DNA of 64,000 nucleotides, from the NCBI RefSeq assembly GCF_900109355.1, contig NZ_FOBF01000004.1, positions 186,001 to 250,000 of the forward strand. The letters are read 5' to 3'. A program made the position numbers and the translations under genes. This document shows positions 16,148-25,098 of the stretch, piece by piece (within the stretch, counting starts at the first letter, position 1; every line of letters begins with the position of its first letter). Below the pieces are notes generated by a model. It did no database searches, was not told where the DNA came from, and saw only the letters and a list, made by a program, of their open reading frames with translations. Origin of the DNA: Nonomuraea pusilla. Lineage in GTDB: Bacteria > Actinomycetota > Actinomycetes > Streptosporangiales > Streptosporangiaceae.

Positions 16148-17064
16148 GCGTCCCGCAGGCTGCCCAGGCGGGTCAGGACCCCGCGCACCCGCTCCCTGAG
16201 CCAGGCGTGCGCGGGGTCCGCGTCGTTGCGGGGGTGCCACGCCTGCGACAGCGTCAGGTCGGGCAGCTCGACCGGCAGCGGGAACGTCACCAGCCCGAGC
16301 GCCTCCACCAGCCCTCTCGTGAGCAGCTCCGGTGTCATGCCGACGAGGTCCGTCTCACGCACCGCCGGCAGCGCCGCCCCGAACGTCGGCACCGAGCCGA
16401 CGACGCGCCGCGCCGGCCCCAGCGCGGCCAGCGCCTCGTCGAGCGGCCCGCGCGTCCTGCCCCTGCGCGACGTCACCAGGTGCTCGGCCGCCGCCAGGCG
16501 CTCCGCCGTCACCGGGCCGTCCAGCAGCGGGTGGCCGGGCCGTACGACGCCGACCAGGCGGTCGCGCAGCAGCGGCTCCACCCGCGTCTCCGGCGCCTCG
16601 CCGCGGATCACCGTCACCTCCAGGTCGGCGGCGCCGTCGCGCAGCGCCGTCACGTCGGCGTGCCCCTCAGGGATGAAGTGGAACGTCACGCCCGGCGCCG
16701 ACCGCGCCGCCTCCGTCAGCAGCGGCACCGCCACCGCCGTGACCACCGAGTCGGACGCCAGGATCACGAAGCTGCGCTCCAGCGTCGCCGGGTCGAGCGC
16801 GCCCTGCGGCGTGAACACCCGGGCCGCCGCCTCCACCAGCGCCCGCACCTCGCCCCGCACCGCCAGCGCGCGCGGCGTCGGCACCATCTGCCGCCCCGAG
16901 CGCACCAGGACCGGATCGCCCATCGCCCTGCGGATGCGCCCCAGCGTACGGCTCATCGCGGGCTCCGACAGGTGCAGCCGCCTGGCCGCCGCCGACACGC
17001 TGCCCTCCTCCAGCAGGGCGTCCAGGGCGATCAGCAGGTCGAGGCTGGGTTGCGTCCGGCGCAT
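16144..17064 (-). CDS. LysR family transcriptional regulator
   Basis: 306 residues. The N-terminal winged HTH (about 7-66) contains LLIALDALLEEGSVSAAARRLHLSEPAMSRTLGR-type features, and the effector domain runs from about 92 to 295 with the expected alternating fold. LysR proteins usually control a divergent gene; here that is the DHA2 transporter at 17170. The 105-bp intergenic region holds the short inverted repeat TTGA-GG-TCAA at 17087-17096, overlapping the likely -35 of the transporter. Confidence 0.9.
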   Translation of the reverse strand: MRRTQPSLDLLIALDALLEEGSVSAAARRLHLSEPAMSRTLGRIRRAMGDPVLVRSGRQMVPTPRALAVRGEVRALVEAAARVFTPQGALDPATLERSFVILASDSVVTAVAVPLLTEAARSAPGVTFHFIPEGHADVTALRDGAADLEVTVIRGEAPETRVEPLLRDRLVGVVRPGHPLLDGPVTAERLAAAEHLVTSRRGRTRGPLDEALAALGPARRVVGSVPTFGAALPAVRETDLVGMTPELLTRGLVEALGLVTFPLPVELPDLTLSQAWHPRNDADPAHAWLRERVRGVLTRLGSLRDA

Positions 17065-17086
17065 GTATCACCTGTCGAAGTTGCAT

Positions 17087-17116
17087 TTGAGGTCAAGTCA
17101 CGGCCGAGTCTACGGT
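17087..17116 (+). promoter_or_regulatory. Candidate promoter of the MFS transporter gene
   Basis: TTGAGG (17087-17092), 18-base spacer, TACGGT (17111-17116), about 50 bases ahead of the ATG. The -35 overlaps a TTGA-GG-TCAA inverted repeat, a plausible LysR contact. Confidence 0.5.
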
Positions 17117-17169
17117 GAGCGGCAGGAGGCCTCCCCATCCGTCCGCCCACACCTCGTGAAGGCTCTGCC

Positions 17170-18540
17170 ATGTCCACGACCAGCTCGACCCCCACCGGCG
17201 TGCCCGGCACCGGGCATCCCGCCCGCGGCCGGATCACCGCCCTCATGGTCTCCTCCGTGATCCTCGCGGTCGCCCTGGTGGCCGCCGTCAACCTCGCCAT
17301 CCCCACGCTCGCCGCGAGCGCGCTGCGCCCCTCGCAGGCGCAGCTCCTCTGGATCGTCGACGCGTACGTCATCGTCTTCGCCTGCCTGCTCATCCCCGGC
17401 GGCGCGGCGGGCGACCGTTACGGCCGCAAAGGCGTGCTCCTGACCGGGCTCGGCGTGTTCGCGCTCGGCTGCCTGGCCAGCGCGCTCGCGCCGGACGTCG
17501 CCGTCCTCGTCGCGGGCAGGGCCCTCAGCGGCGCGGGGGCCGCCCTCGTCATGCCCGCGACCCTCGCCCTGACCGTCGGCGCGTACCCGGCGGAGCAGCG
17601 CGGACGGGCCGTCGCCTCGTGGACCGCCGCCACCGGCGCAGCCGGCGTCGTCGGCAACCTCGGCGGCGGGCTCGTCATGCAGTTCCTGCCCTGGCGGGCG
17701 CTGTTCGCGGTGCCCGTCCTGCTCGCCGCCGTGCTCGCGGCGGCCGTGGCCGCCGTCGTGCCGCGCGTGCCCCGCCACCCCGCCGCGCTCGACCTGCCCG
17801 GCGCCGCGCTGCTCACCGCCGCCTCCGTGGCGCTGCTGACCGGCGTCATCGAAGGGCCGGAAGCGGGCTGGGGGAGCGGGCTCGTGCTCGGCGCGTTCGC
17901 CGCCGCCGCCGCGCTGTCCGCCGCGTTCGCCGCCCACCAGCTCAGGGCGGCGCGGCCGCTGCTCGACCCCCGGCTGTTCGCCCGCCGGCGGCTGCGGGCG
18001 GGCGCGTTCGGCGTCGCCGTGGTGTTCTTCGGGCTGTTTGCGCTGTTCTTCGTCAACGCCCGCTACCTGCAGGACGTGAAGGGTTTCTCCCCGCTGCTCA
18101 CCGGCGTCGCCATCGTGCCCCTGACCATCCCCATGATCGTCGTGTCGCGGCGGGCCGGACGGCTGCGCGCCCCCGTCGCCGTCGCCGCCGGACTCGCGGG
18201 GAACGTCGCAGGGCTGACGCTGCTGTCGTTCGCCGACGCCGCCATGCCCTACCCGCTGTACGCCGCCGGGCTCCTCGTCATGGGCTCCTCCATGGGCCTG
18301 TGCCTGCCCGTGCTCTCCCACGAGATCATGGCGGCGCTCCCGCCCGAGCGGGCCGGGCTCGGCTCCGGGCTGAACAGCGCCGCCAGGGAGCTCGGCAGCG
18401 CCGTCGGCGTCGCGGTCATGGGCACCGTCATGGCGACCCACGGCATGGGCGCCGGGTACCGGGTGGTGGCAGCCGTGGCGCTGGCCGGGGCGCTGCTCGT
18501 GCTGTGGTGGCTCAGGACAGGTGGGCGCGGACCTGCCTGA
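17170..18540 (+). CDS. MFS transporter, DHA2 (14-TMS) drug-efflux type
   Basis: 456 residues with about 13-14 hydrophobic helices. The MFS motif A appears as GDRYGRKGVL between helices 2 and 3, WIVDAYVIVFA marks helix 2 of the DHA2 (EmrB/QacA) group, and motif C-like GAAGVVGNLGGGLV sits in helix 5. It is a proton-driven drug or metabolite exporter; the substrate is unknown. The C-terminal region overlaps the 3' end of mmuM on the opposite strand by 29 bases. The divergent LysR gene is the likely regulator. Confidence 0.9.
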   Translation: MSTTSSTPTGVPGTGHPARGRITALMVSSVILAVALVAAVNLAIPTLAASALRPSQAQLLWIVDAYVIVFACLLIPGGAAGDRYGRKGVLLTGLGVFALGCLASALAPDVAVLVAGRALSGAGAALVMPATLALTVGAYPAEQRGRAVASWTAATGAAGVVGNLGGGLVMQFLPWRALFAVPVLLAAVLAAAVAAVVPRVPRHPAALDLPGAALLTAASVALLTGVIEGPEAGWGSGLVLGAFAAAAALSAAFAAHQLRAARPLLDPRLFARRRLRAGAFGVAVVFFGLFALFFVNARYLQDVKGFSPLLTGVAIVPLTIPMIVVSRRAGRLRAPVAVAAGLAGNVAGLTLLSFADAAMPYPLYAAGLLVMGSSMGLCLPVLSHEIMAALPPERAGLGSGLNSAARELGSAVGVAVMGTVMATHGMGAGYRVVAAVALAGALLVLWWLRTGGRGPA

Positions 18541-19378
18541 TGTGCTCCGGCGTCGTACGGCAGCAGCCGCCGATCAGCGACGCGCCCGCCTGACGCCACT
18601 CCTTGGCCGCCTGCCCGAACTCCACCGGGTCGGCCAGGCCGAGCCAGCGCCGGTTCCCGGCGTCCCATGTCTCGCCCGAGTTGGGGTACACGACGACCGG
18701 CAGCCCGCCGTCCAGCGCCGCGATCAGCCCCGGGATGTGGCGCGGAGCGGTGCAGTTCGCGCCCACCGCCACCACGCGCGGGTCGCCCGCGAACAGGGCC
18801 GCCGCCTGCGTGATCGGCGTGCCGTCGTTCAGGTGCGCGCTGTCGCGGCAGGAGAAGCTCACCCACGCCTTGACCTCGGGCGTCTCCCGCAGCAGCCGCG
18901 CCAGGGCCCGCGCCTCCGGGTACGACGGGATCGTCTCGCACGCCAGCAGGTCGGGCCCGGCCGACGCCAGGATCTCCCACCGGGGACGGTGCCAGGCGTA
19001 CAGGCCGTCCTCGTCCAGGTCGTACTCGCCCGTGTACTCGGCCCCGTTGGCCAGGTACGCGCCGTACGGGCCGACCGACGCGGCGACCAGGCCGCCGCCC
19101 GCCTCGTCGCGGGCCTGGGCCCCCAGCTCGACCGACAGCCTGATGAGCCGCTCCGCCTCGGCCGCGTCGAGGCCCCGGCTGCGGAAACCGGGGATGGACG
19201 CCTGGTAGCTGGCCGTCGTCGCCACGTCGGCGCCCGCGGCGAAGTAGTCGGCGTGGACGCGTCTGACCAGGCCGGGGTCCTCCAGGAGGAGGCGCGCGGA
19301 CCAGAGCTCGTCGCGCAGGTCGGCGCCGAGGGCTTCCAGGTGGGTGGCGAGGCCGCCATCCAGGACAAGTGTCGTCAC
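18512..19378 (-). CDS. mmuM: Homocysteine S-methyltransferase
   Basis: 288 residues, a single Hcy-binding TIM barrel. Zinc-binding Cys residues are visible in GANCTAP and in the C-terminal GGCCRTTPEHI. It makes methionine from homocysteine using S-methylmethionine or SAM. The start is GTG 19376-19378 (MTTLVLDGGLATHLEALG), with TACCCT six bases upstream on the minus strand, so translation is leaderless; the frame continues upstream only as low-complexity Gly/Arg sequence. No methionine transporter is adjacent. Confidence 0.92.
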   Translation of the reverse strand: MTTLVLDGGLATHLEALGADLRDELWSARLLLEDPGLVRRVHADYFAAGADVATTASYQASIPGFRSRGLDAAEAERLIRLSVELGAQARDEAGGGLVAASVGPYGAYLANGAEYTGEYDLDEDGLYAWHRPRWEILASAGPDLLACETIPSYPEARALARLLRETPEVKAWVSFSCRDSAHLNDGTPITQAAALFAGDPRVVAVGANCTAPRHIPGLIAALDGGLPVVVYPNSGETWDAGNRRWLGLADPVEFGQAAKEWRQAGASLIGGCCRTTPEHIRQVRAHLS

Positions 19379-19661
19379 GCGTCCAGGGTATGAGGCGCAG
19401 GGACGCACCCGCGCCCCTCCGGCGACCCTCGTGCCCCGGGACGCCCCCGTGCCCGTCCCGCCACCCCGGGACACACCCTTGCCCCTCCCACCAGCTCCTG
19501 CCCCGCGGCCACCGGCGCCCCTCCCGCGACCTCGCGCCCCGCGGCGCACCGCCGACGCCGCGCCTTCTCGCCGTTCCAGGCTTGCAGGCCTGCCTGCCGC
19601 CGCTGCCCGGCGTGCCGTGCTCTCTCGGAGCCGGCGCGCCGGGGTGCGGGGCGGGCGGTCG
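19379..19661. other. Intergenic stretch without a recognisable gene
   Basis: 283 bases of very C/G-rich sequence between mmuM and the VIT/vWA gene. Apart from the mmuM -10 (TACCCT, minus strand, 19385-19390) and short CCCCGGGA-type repeats I see no conserved RNA or convincing terminator. Confidence 0.5.
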
Positions 19662-22160
19662 TCAGGCGCGCTTCCAGAAGGGGCGCCGGGCGGGCGGTCC
19701 CTCCTGATCCTGGGGCGCCGCCGGTCCCTCCTGGTCCTGGGGCGCCGCCGGGCCCGATGGCGTCGTGGGCGGCGGGGTGCGGCGGGTCAGGGCGGTCAGG
19801 AGCCGGACGGCGCCGTCGTGCAGGGCCCGCAGGTCCGTGCCCGGCCGTTCGGCGGCCTCCAGCTCCCTCGCCAGCGTCGCCAGCTCCTCGTGCCCGCCCA
19901 GGTACGCCGCCAGCGCCGCGAGACGCGACCCCAGGTCCGCCAGGTACAGCGGGTCGGGCACGGGCAGCGCCCTGAGCCGTTCCAGCTCGGCCACGAGCTG
20001 CGGCCTGATCGCGTCCAGCCGGTTCACGGGCGGCGGGGCGGACGGCCGGGCGAACCCCGGCGCGGCGAACCCGCGCTTGGGCGCCGAGGGCGGCACGACG
20101 GGACCGGCCGGCTGCTTCGGGAAGCCCGGACCGCCCCCCGGCCCCCGCCCGGCGGGACCGGCCGGCCGGCCAGGGACGGGAGCCCCGGCGGGCGCCGGTC
20201 CGGCGGGGCCGGCGTCGAGGAAGTCGGGAAGGTCGAGATCGTCGCCGGCGGGGAGCCCCGGCTCGGGCAGCCGCATCCTGGGCGCCGGCCGCACGGCCGC
20301 CGTCATGGCCGCCTGCGCGAAGAACGTCCCGGACACCGGCGGCGCCGACGGCGGCTCCCACCCGCTCGGCGGCTCCACCGGCTGGATCACCCGGTGCTCG
20401 GGCCCGCCCTCGGCCACCTGCCTGCTGTCCACCGCGACGTACGCCGTGAACCGGCACAGCACGCCGTACTCCAGCGAGGTGCGGACGATGCGCTCCTCCA
20501 GGTCGTGCTCGCCCATCGCGTACCGGTCCTCCAGCTCGCGCAGGTGCGCGCGGGCCCAGACGGCGCGCAGGGCCGGGTTGTCCACGGGGGTGCCGGTCAC
20601 CCGCTCCTCCCACGGCGCGCCTCCCGCGAGGCCGCCCAGGGTGACGGAGGAGCCCTCGCGGTGGCGCCCGTACACGCGCAGCGGCACGCCTGGGAAGATC
20701 GAGCCGAGGTGGGTGACGGTCTCGGGCTCGACGTCGAGCCCCTTCAGCGACAGGTCCGTCACCAGCGGCGCGCCGATGCGGCGGTGGATCTGCTCCATGG
20801 CGGCGTCGAGGCGGTCCTCCGACTCGACCAGCTCGCACCGGCCCGCCCCCAGCCCGGCCAGCCTGCCGAGGAACCCGGCGTTGACCGCCCTGTCGATGCC
20901 CACGGCGTGGACGCGCATCGCCGACAAAGCGCCGCCCGCCTGCTCCAGGATCTGGTCCTCGTTGCCGACCTGGCCGTCGGTCACCAGCACCACGACCCGC
21001 TCCCTGCCTTCCTCGGGGGAGAGCAGCGCGACCGCCCTGCGCAGGGGGTCGAGCAGTTCGGTGCCGCCGCGCGCGTCCACCCTGGCCAGGTGCTCGACCG
21101 CGCGGTAGCGGTTGCGGTCGGACGCCTCCACCAGCCCCTCGAACGCCTCCTCGACCACCGAGTCGAACGCGAGCACCGCGAAGCGGTCGCGCGCGGTCAG
21201 CGTGTCGACGATGCGGGCGGCGGCCCGGCGCGCGGCCACCATCTTCCAGCCACCCATGCTGCCCGAACGGTCGAGCAGCAGCACCAGGTCGCGCGGCGTC
21301 CGTGCCGCCTCGACCGGGGGCGGCACGACCGTGAGCGCGAACGTCCCCGCGGCGTCGCCGTCCCGGCGGTCGAGCTGCAGCGACGTGGACGCCTCGAACG
21401 CCATCCGCAGGATGAAGTCGCGGTCGAGCCGCTCCCCGGGACGCAGCCGCACCGTGCCGCCGTCCTCCTCGACGACGTGCAGGCTGGAGGCCAGCTCGCG
21501 CAGCTCCAGCCCGGCCCCGTCCACGCGGGCCGTCAGCGACAGCCGCACCGGGTCGGGGAAACCGGGCAGCAGCACCGGCGGGCTGATCCTGGACGCGTCC
21601 GGCACCGCGTCGGTGTCCGGCGCGGTGCCCGCCCCGGCGGGCGGCCCGTCCACCGGCCTGCCGGGGACGTACCTGGGCGCCACCACGAGCGGGAACCTGA
21701 ACGTGGCCGCGCCGTCCTCGTACGGCAGGGGCTGGCTCATGGTGAGGCGCACTGAGACCCGCTCGCCGGGCAGGATGTTGCCCACCCTGATGGTGAACAC
21801 GTCCGGGCGGTCCTCCTCCGCGATGGCCGCCCGCCTGCCCTCGCTCAGCGCCCGTTCGTAGTCGGCCCTGGCCTGGCCGCGCTCCTTCAGCACGCCCTCC
21901 ACCACGCGGTCGTCGGCCTCCATGCGGAAGCCGGTGACCGCCGCCCTCTCCGGCAGCGGGAAGACGTACGTGGCCTCCAGCGTGACGTCGTACGGGTTGC
22001 GGAACCCCTGCGTCACCTCCACCCCGGCGACGAGGCCCGAGATGTCGGCGGCGACGTCGACGCTCTCCAGCGGCAGGTTCCCGCGCCCGGTCACCAGCGC
22101 GCCGAAGCCGGCGTCCGGCACCGGCAGGCACCGGGCGGGCTCCAGCGAAGTGATCTTCAT
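19662..22160 (-). CDS. VIT and vWA domain protein
   Basis: 832 residues. Residues 1-140 form a VIT domain (NPYDVTLEATYVFPLPERAAV is typical in part). A vWA domain covers about 275-450 with a complete MIDAS: LLDRSGSMGG (DxSxS), a Thr in RGGTELLDP and TDGQVGNED. A Gly/Pro/Ala-rich disordered stretch spans roughly 600-720, and the tail carries a 10-residue direct repeat, GPAAPQDQE. No signal peptide, so it is probably cytoplasmic. Start ATG 22158-22160 overlaps the MerR stop (ATGA) and has AAGGGGA upstream, so the pair is coupled. Such proteins are thought to mediate metal-dependent protein binding; the partner here is unknown. Confidence 0.85.
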   Translation of the reverse strand: MKITSLEPARCLPVPDAGFGALVTGRGNLPLESVDVAADISGLVAGVEVTQGFRNPYDVTLEATYVFPLPERAAVTGFRMEADDRVVEGVLKERGQARADYERALSEGRRAAIAEEDRPDVFTIRVGNILPGERVSVRLTMSQPLPYEDGAATFRFPLVVAPRYVPGRPVDGPPAGAGTAPDTDAVPDASRISPPVLLPGFPDPVRLSLTARVDGAGLELRELASSLHVVEEDGGTVRLRPGERLDRDFILRMAFEASTSLQLDRRDGDAAGTFALTVVPPPVEAARTPRDLVLLLDRSGSMGGWKMVAARRAAARIVDTLTARDRFAVLAFDSVVEEAFEGLVEASDRNRYRAVEHLARVDARGGTELLDPLRRAVALLSPEEGRERVVVLVTDGQVGNEDQILEQAGGALSAMRVHAVGIDRAVNAGFLGRLAGLGAGRCELVESEDRLDAAMEQIHRRIGAPLVTDLSLKGLDVEPETVTHLGSIFPGVPLRVYGRHREGSSVTLGGLAGGAPWEERVTGTPVDNPALRAVWARAHLRELEDRYAMGEHDLEERIVRTSLEYGVLCRFTAYVAVDSRQVAEGGPEHRVIQPVEPPSGWEPPSAPPVSGTFFAQAAMTAAVRPAPRMRLPEPGLPAGDDLDLPDFLDAGPAGPAPAGAPVPGRPAGPAGRGPGGGPGFPKQPAGPVVPPSAPKRGFAAPGFARPSAPPPVNRLDAIRPQLVAELERLRALPVPDPLYLADLGSRLAALAAYLGGHEELATLARELEAAERPGTDLRALHDGAVRLLTALTRRTPPPTTPSGPAAPQDQEGPAAPQDQEGPPARRPFWKRA

Positions 22161-22864
22161 GTCAGTCCCCTTTCTTCGAGCACCGCGAGCAACGGGCCCG
22201 CCGCCGCGAGCACCGCCTGAACGTCCTCCTCCGACGGGGCGCGCGCCGCGTCCAGCACGAGCCGTACCCCGTCGCCGAGCCTGACCCCGAACACCAGTCC
22301 CTCCCGAGGGAGCCCGCCGTTCCCGGAGACCGCCCGCCCGCCGTCGCCCGGCACGGGTCCTCCCTGGCGCCCGGCGCCGTTCTCCGCGCCCGGCCCGGTG
22401 GGGCGGCGCGTCCAGAAGCGGCCCGGCGACGCCCCGTCCGGGCCGGTACGGGCGGCGGGGGCGGGAACAGGGGGCGCCTCCCGGCCGGAGGGCGGGGGAG
22501 CGGGCGGGGCGGTGAGGCGGGCGGCGGCCTCCAGCGCGGCGTCCGGCGCCCCGGCCAGCGCCGCCTGGATCTCCGCGATCGAGCGCCCCGCCGCCTGCAG
22601 GCGTTTGACGGCGACGAGCTGGAGGAGGTGGCGGCGGCCGTACAGGGCGACCCTGCCGCGCCTGGCGAGCGGAGGGTCGACCAGCCCGATGGTCGTGTAC
22701 CACCGGATGAGCCGCTCACCGGGCACGTCGCGGACGCGCCCGCTGACGCGCCCGATGACGCGCCCGGTGACGGGGGCGCCGGCGGGCGCGCCGCCGTCGC
22801 GCAGCGCCTGCAGCGCCTCGGCCGCCCGCTCGGCCAGTTCGCCGATGGTCCAGGTGTCGCTCAT
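22157..22864 (-). CDS. MerR-type regulator with repeat insertion in the HTH domain
   Basis: 235 residues. The N-terminal MerR HTH begins WTIGELAERA and continues after an unusual insertion: ERLIRWYTTIGLVDPP and GRVALYGRRHLLQLVAVKRLQAAG. Between them lies a GRVIGRVSGRVRDV stretch encoded by in-frame 12-bp tandem repeats (about 22733-22772). The middle 80 residues are Pro/Gly-rich, and the C-terminal 50 residues (VFGVRLGDGVRLVLDAAR) form a short effector-like domain. It is translated just ahead of the VIT/vWA gene. Twin TGACA-C-TGTCA palindromes lie 10-35 bases upstream of its start, so autoregulation is likely. Confidence 0.85.
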   Translation of the reverse strand: MSDTWTIGELAERAAEALQALRDGGAPAGAPVTGRVIGRVSGRVRDVPGERLIRWYTTIGLVDPPLARRGRVALYGRRHLLQLVAVKRLQAAGRSIAEIQAALAGAPDAALEAAARLTAPPAPPPSGREAPPVPAPAARTGPDGASPGRFWTRRPTGPGAENGAGRQGGPVPGDGGRAVSGNGGLPREGLVFGVRLGDGVRLVLDAARAPSEEDVQAVLAAAGPLLAVLEERGLT

Positions 22865-22873
22865 ACCTTCACA

Positions 22874-22899
22874 GTGACACTGTCATCGTGACACTGTCA
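22874..22899. promoter_or_regulatory. Twin operators GTGACACTGTCA upstream of the MerR gene
   Basis: Two identical 12-mers (22874-22885 and 22888-22899), each containing the perfect palindrome TGACA-C-TGTCA, are spaced 14 bp start to start. A minus-strand -35-like TTGACA (22895-22900) overlaps the distal copy. The position next to the MerR start fits an autoregulatory operator. Confidence 0.7.
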
Positions 22900-22930
22900 A
22901 CGTTCGGCGTTTCGGAAGAGCGAGTTCGGA

Positions 22931-22946
22931 TATTTCGTTCTAAATA
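22931..22946. promoter_or_regulatory. AT-rich inverted repeat upstream of dps
   Basis: TATTT-N6-AAATA is conspicuously AT-rich in this context and lies 35-50 bases before the dps start. It could be a promoter -10 region (CTAAATA) or a Fur/OxyR-like operator. Function is inferred from position only. Confidence 0.35.
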
Positions 22947-22980
22947 GGGAGAAATCCGACCGACGGGGAGGAACCAGAAC

Positions 22981-23448
22981 ATGGCTACGATCACCGGTCC
23001 GCTCTCAGGGGATGCCAAGAACACCGTCGTCGAGGCACTGCAGGGCGCCCTGGTCGATCTGATCGACCTCTCGCTCGTCGCCAAGCAGGCGCACTGGAAC
23101 CTGGTCGGCTCGCACTTCAGGGCGATCCACCTGCAGCTCGACGAGCTCACCGACCTCGCCCGCGCCCACATGGACACCGTCGCCGAGCGGTGCGTGGCGC
23201 TCGGGTCCAGCCCCGACGGGCGGTCCGCGACCGTGGCGAAGTCCACCCGGCTGCAGCAGCCCGAGCACGGCTGGATCGAGGACGGCAAGGTCGTCGCGAC
23301 CGTCACCGACATCCTGGCCGGGGTCAGCAAGCGCATGTACGAGCGCATCCGGGCCACCGAGGAGGCCGACCCGGTGACGCAGGACCTCTTCATCACCATC
23401 GCCCAGGACATCGACAAGCAGCACTGGATGTTCCAGGCCCAGCGCTGA
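22981..23448 (+). CDS. dps: Dps family DNA-protection ferritin
   Basis: 155 residues, a four-helix ferritin-like fold that forms a 12-mer storing iron and protecting DNA under oxidative or stationary stress. The ferroxidase motif is visible: KQAHWNLVGSHFRAIHLQLDE, with His, Asp and Glu ligands spaced as in Dps. The C-terminal helix has DKQHWMFQA. There is no long Lys-rich N-tail, so DNA binding may be weak. GGGGAGGA precedes the ATG. A hairpin terminator follows. It diverges from the MerR-VIT operon. Confidence 0.94.
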   Translation: MATITGPLSGDAKNTVVEALQGALVDLIDLSLVAKQAHWNLVGSHFRAIHLQLDELTDLARAHMDTVAERCVALGSSPDGRSATVAKSTRLQQPEHGWIEDGKVVATVTDILAGVSKRMYERIRATEEADPVTQDLFITIAQDIDKQHWMFQAQR

Positions 23449-23462
23449 CGTCGCCGCCGCAC

Positions 23463-23495
23463 GGAGCCCGGGAGCCGGAAGAGCCCCCGGGCTCC
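23463..23495 (+). terminator. Hairpin terminator after dps
   Basis: Stem GGAGCCCGGG (23463-23472) pairs with CCCGGGCTCC (23486-23495) around a 13-base loop, 15 bases after the stop. Confidence 0.65.
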
Positions 23496-23636
23496 CGCGC
23501 GCCGCCGGTTCCGCCGAGCCGTGCCCCGATCCGAGCGGCACGGGGCCGTGCCCCGGGGTGAGCGGCGTCGAGCCGTGCCCGGCCGTAAGCAGCACGTAAG
23601 AGCTGACCAGCCCTCGTCGATCTAGCGTGCCGGGGT

Positions 23637-24269
23637 ATGAGCAACCGCGCGCAGATCGTCGTGCTCGCCAAGCGCCCCCGCCCCGGCCGGGTGAAGACCC
23701 GCCTCACCCCGCCGTACACGCCGTCCGAGGCCGCCGAGCTGGCGGCGGGCGCTCTGGCCGACACCCTCGCCGCCGTGCGCGCGGCCCCCGCCGCCGCCCG
23801 GGTCCTGGCGTTCGACGACGACGCCGACGTGCCGGGGTTCGACCTCGTCAGGCAGCGCGGCGCCGGCCTGGACGAGCGGCTGGCCTGGGCCTTCCACGAC
23901 GCGTACGCCCTGCGCCCCCTGCCCGTCGTGCTCGTCGGCATGGACACCCCGCAGCTCACCCCGGCGCTCCTCGCCCGCGCCGCCGAGACGCTGGACGGGC
24001 ACGACGCCGTCTTCGGGCCCGCCACGGACGGCGGGTTCTGGCTGCTCGGGCTGCGCCGTCCCGACCCTGCGCGGCTGGTCGGCGTCCCCATGTCCAGGCC
24101 GGACACCGGCAGGGCGCAGCTCGGGCGGCTGCGCGGCCTGTCCGTGGCGTTCCTGCCGTGCCTCACCGACGTGGACGACGCGGCGTCCGCGCGGCTGGTG
24201 GCCGGGCTGGCGCCGGGCACCCGCTTCGCCGCCACCCTGGCCGGGCTCGGCGCCGGGGCCGCCGGATGA
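23637..24269 (+). CDS. DUF2064 (TIGR04282-type) glycosyltransferase-like protein
   Basis: 210 residues with a nucleotidyl/glycosyltransferase A fold: VVLAKRPRPGRVKTRL at the N-terminus (phosphate-binding), GMDTPQLTP near the middle (DxD-like site) and GPATDGGFWLLGLR. The family is often called arsenosugar-type glycosyltransferase but most members are uncharacterised. TAGCGT (23623-23628) lies eight bases before the ATG, so the message is leaderless or nearly so. The stop overlaps the start of the methyltransferase gene (ATGA). Confidence 0.82.
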   Translation: MSNRAQIVVLAKRPRPGRVKTRLTPPYTPSEAAELAAGALADTLAAVRAAPAAARVLAFDDDADVPGFDLVRQRGAGLDERLAWAFHDAYALRPLPVVLVGMDTPQLTPALLARAAETLDGHDAVFGPATDGGFWLLGLRRPDPARLVGVPMSRPDTGRAQLGRLRGLSVAFLPCLTDVDDAASARLVAGLAPGTRFAATLAGLGAGAAG

Positions 24270-24898
24270 TCGGCGAGCTGTACGCGCGCTCGCTCGCGGG
24301 GGCGGAGGTGGACGTCGAGGACGTGGCGGGCGGCAGGGTCCCGCTGGACGCGGCGCGCCGGAGCGAGCCGATCGACGGCGACGAGGCGATGCTGTCCCGC
24401 TGCTGCGGCCCCACGCTGGACGTCGGCTCCGGCCCCGGGCGGCTCACCGTGGCGCTCGCCCGGCGGGGGGTGGCGGCGCTCGGCATCGACGTCACCCCGC
24501 ACGCCGTACGGCTCACCCGGCGGGCGGGCGGCCTGGCGCTGTGCAGGGACGTGTTCGGCCCGGTGCCGGGCGCCGGGCGCTGGGCGACGGCGCTGCTCGC
24601 CGACGGCAACATCGGCATCGGCGGCGACCCCCTGGCACTGCTGCGCCGCGTGCGCGAACTGGTCGGGCCGGGCGGCGAGGTGATCGCGGAGGTGGGGGCT
24701 CCGGGCAGCGCCAGCGGGGTGGACCTGGTGCGGCTGCGGCGCGGCGAGGAGGCCGGCTCCTGGTTCCGCTGGGCGCGCGTCTCGGCCCGCGACGCGCCCG
24801 CCCTGGCCGCGCGGGCGGGGTTCGCGGGGGTCGAGCTGGCGGAGGACCACGGCCGCTGGTTCGCCGTCCTCGGCCGCCCCACGAGGAGCGACGTCTAG
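24266..24898 (+). CDS. Class I SAM-dependent methyltransferase
   Basis: 210 residues. Motif I is LDVGSGPGRLTVAL (about 51-64), followed by the acidic end of strand 2 (GIDVTPHAV) and a strand-4 region ADGNIGIGGDP. The C-terminal half keeps the Rossmann pattern. The substrate is unknown. ATG 24266 overlaps the DUF2064 stop by four bases, and this two-gene pairing suggests a small sugar- or lipid-modifying pathway (inference). Confidence 0.82.
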   Translation: MIGELYARSLAGAEVDVEDVAGGRVPLDAARRSEPIDGDEAMLSRCCGPTLDVGSGPGRLTVALARRGVAALGIDVTPHAVRLTRRAGGLALCRDVFGPVPGAGRWATALLADGNIGIGGDPLALLRRVRELVGPGGEVIAEVGAPGSASGVDLVRLRRGEEAGSWFRWARVSARDAPALAARAGFAGVELAEDHGRWFAVLGRPTRSDV

Positions 24899-25098
24899 CG
24901 GAACCGCCCCCCCACCGCCAGGACGGCCGCGTGGAGCGCGAGGACGTTCGCCGTCCGCGTGGGACGGGGCGGGAAGGCGGTCGCCATCCGGCGGCCGGGT
25001 GCCGGGCGCGCGGGGTTTGCGCAGAGTTTGATCTGGCGAATCCCTGCCATTCATGTCCGTGCGGTCGACTAGCGTGGCACCCAGAGGGAGGCCCCACG

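Noticed and set aside
25040..25075. Possible PHO box ahead of the PhoX-like gene
   Set aside because: Only one TTCATGTCCG-like half is visible; the direct repeat needed for PhoP is absent.
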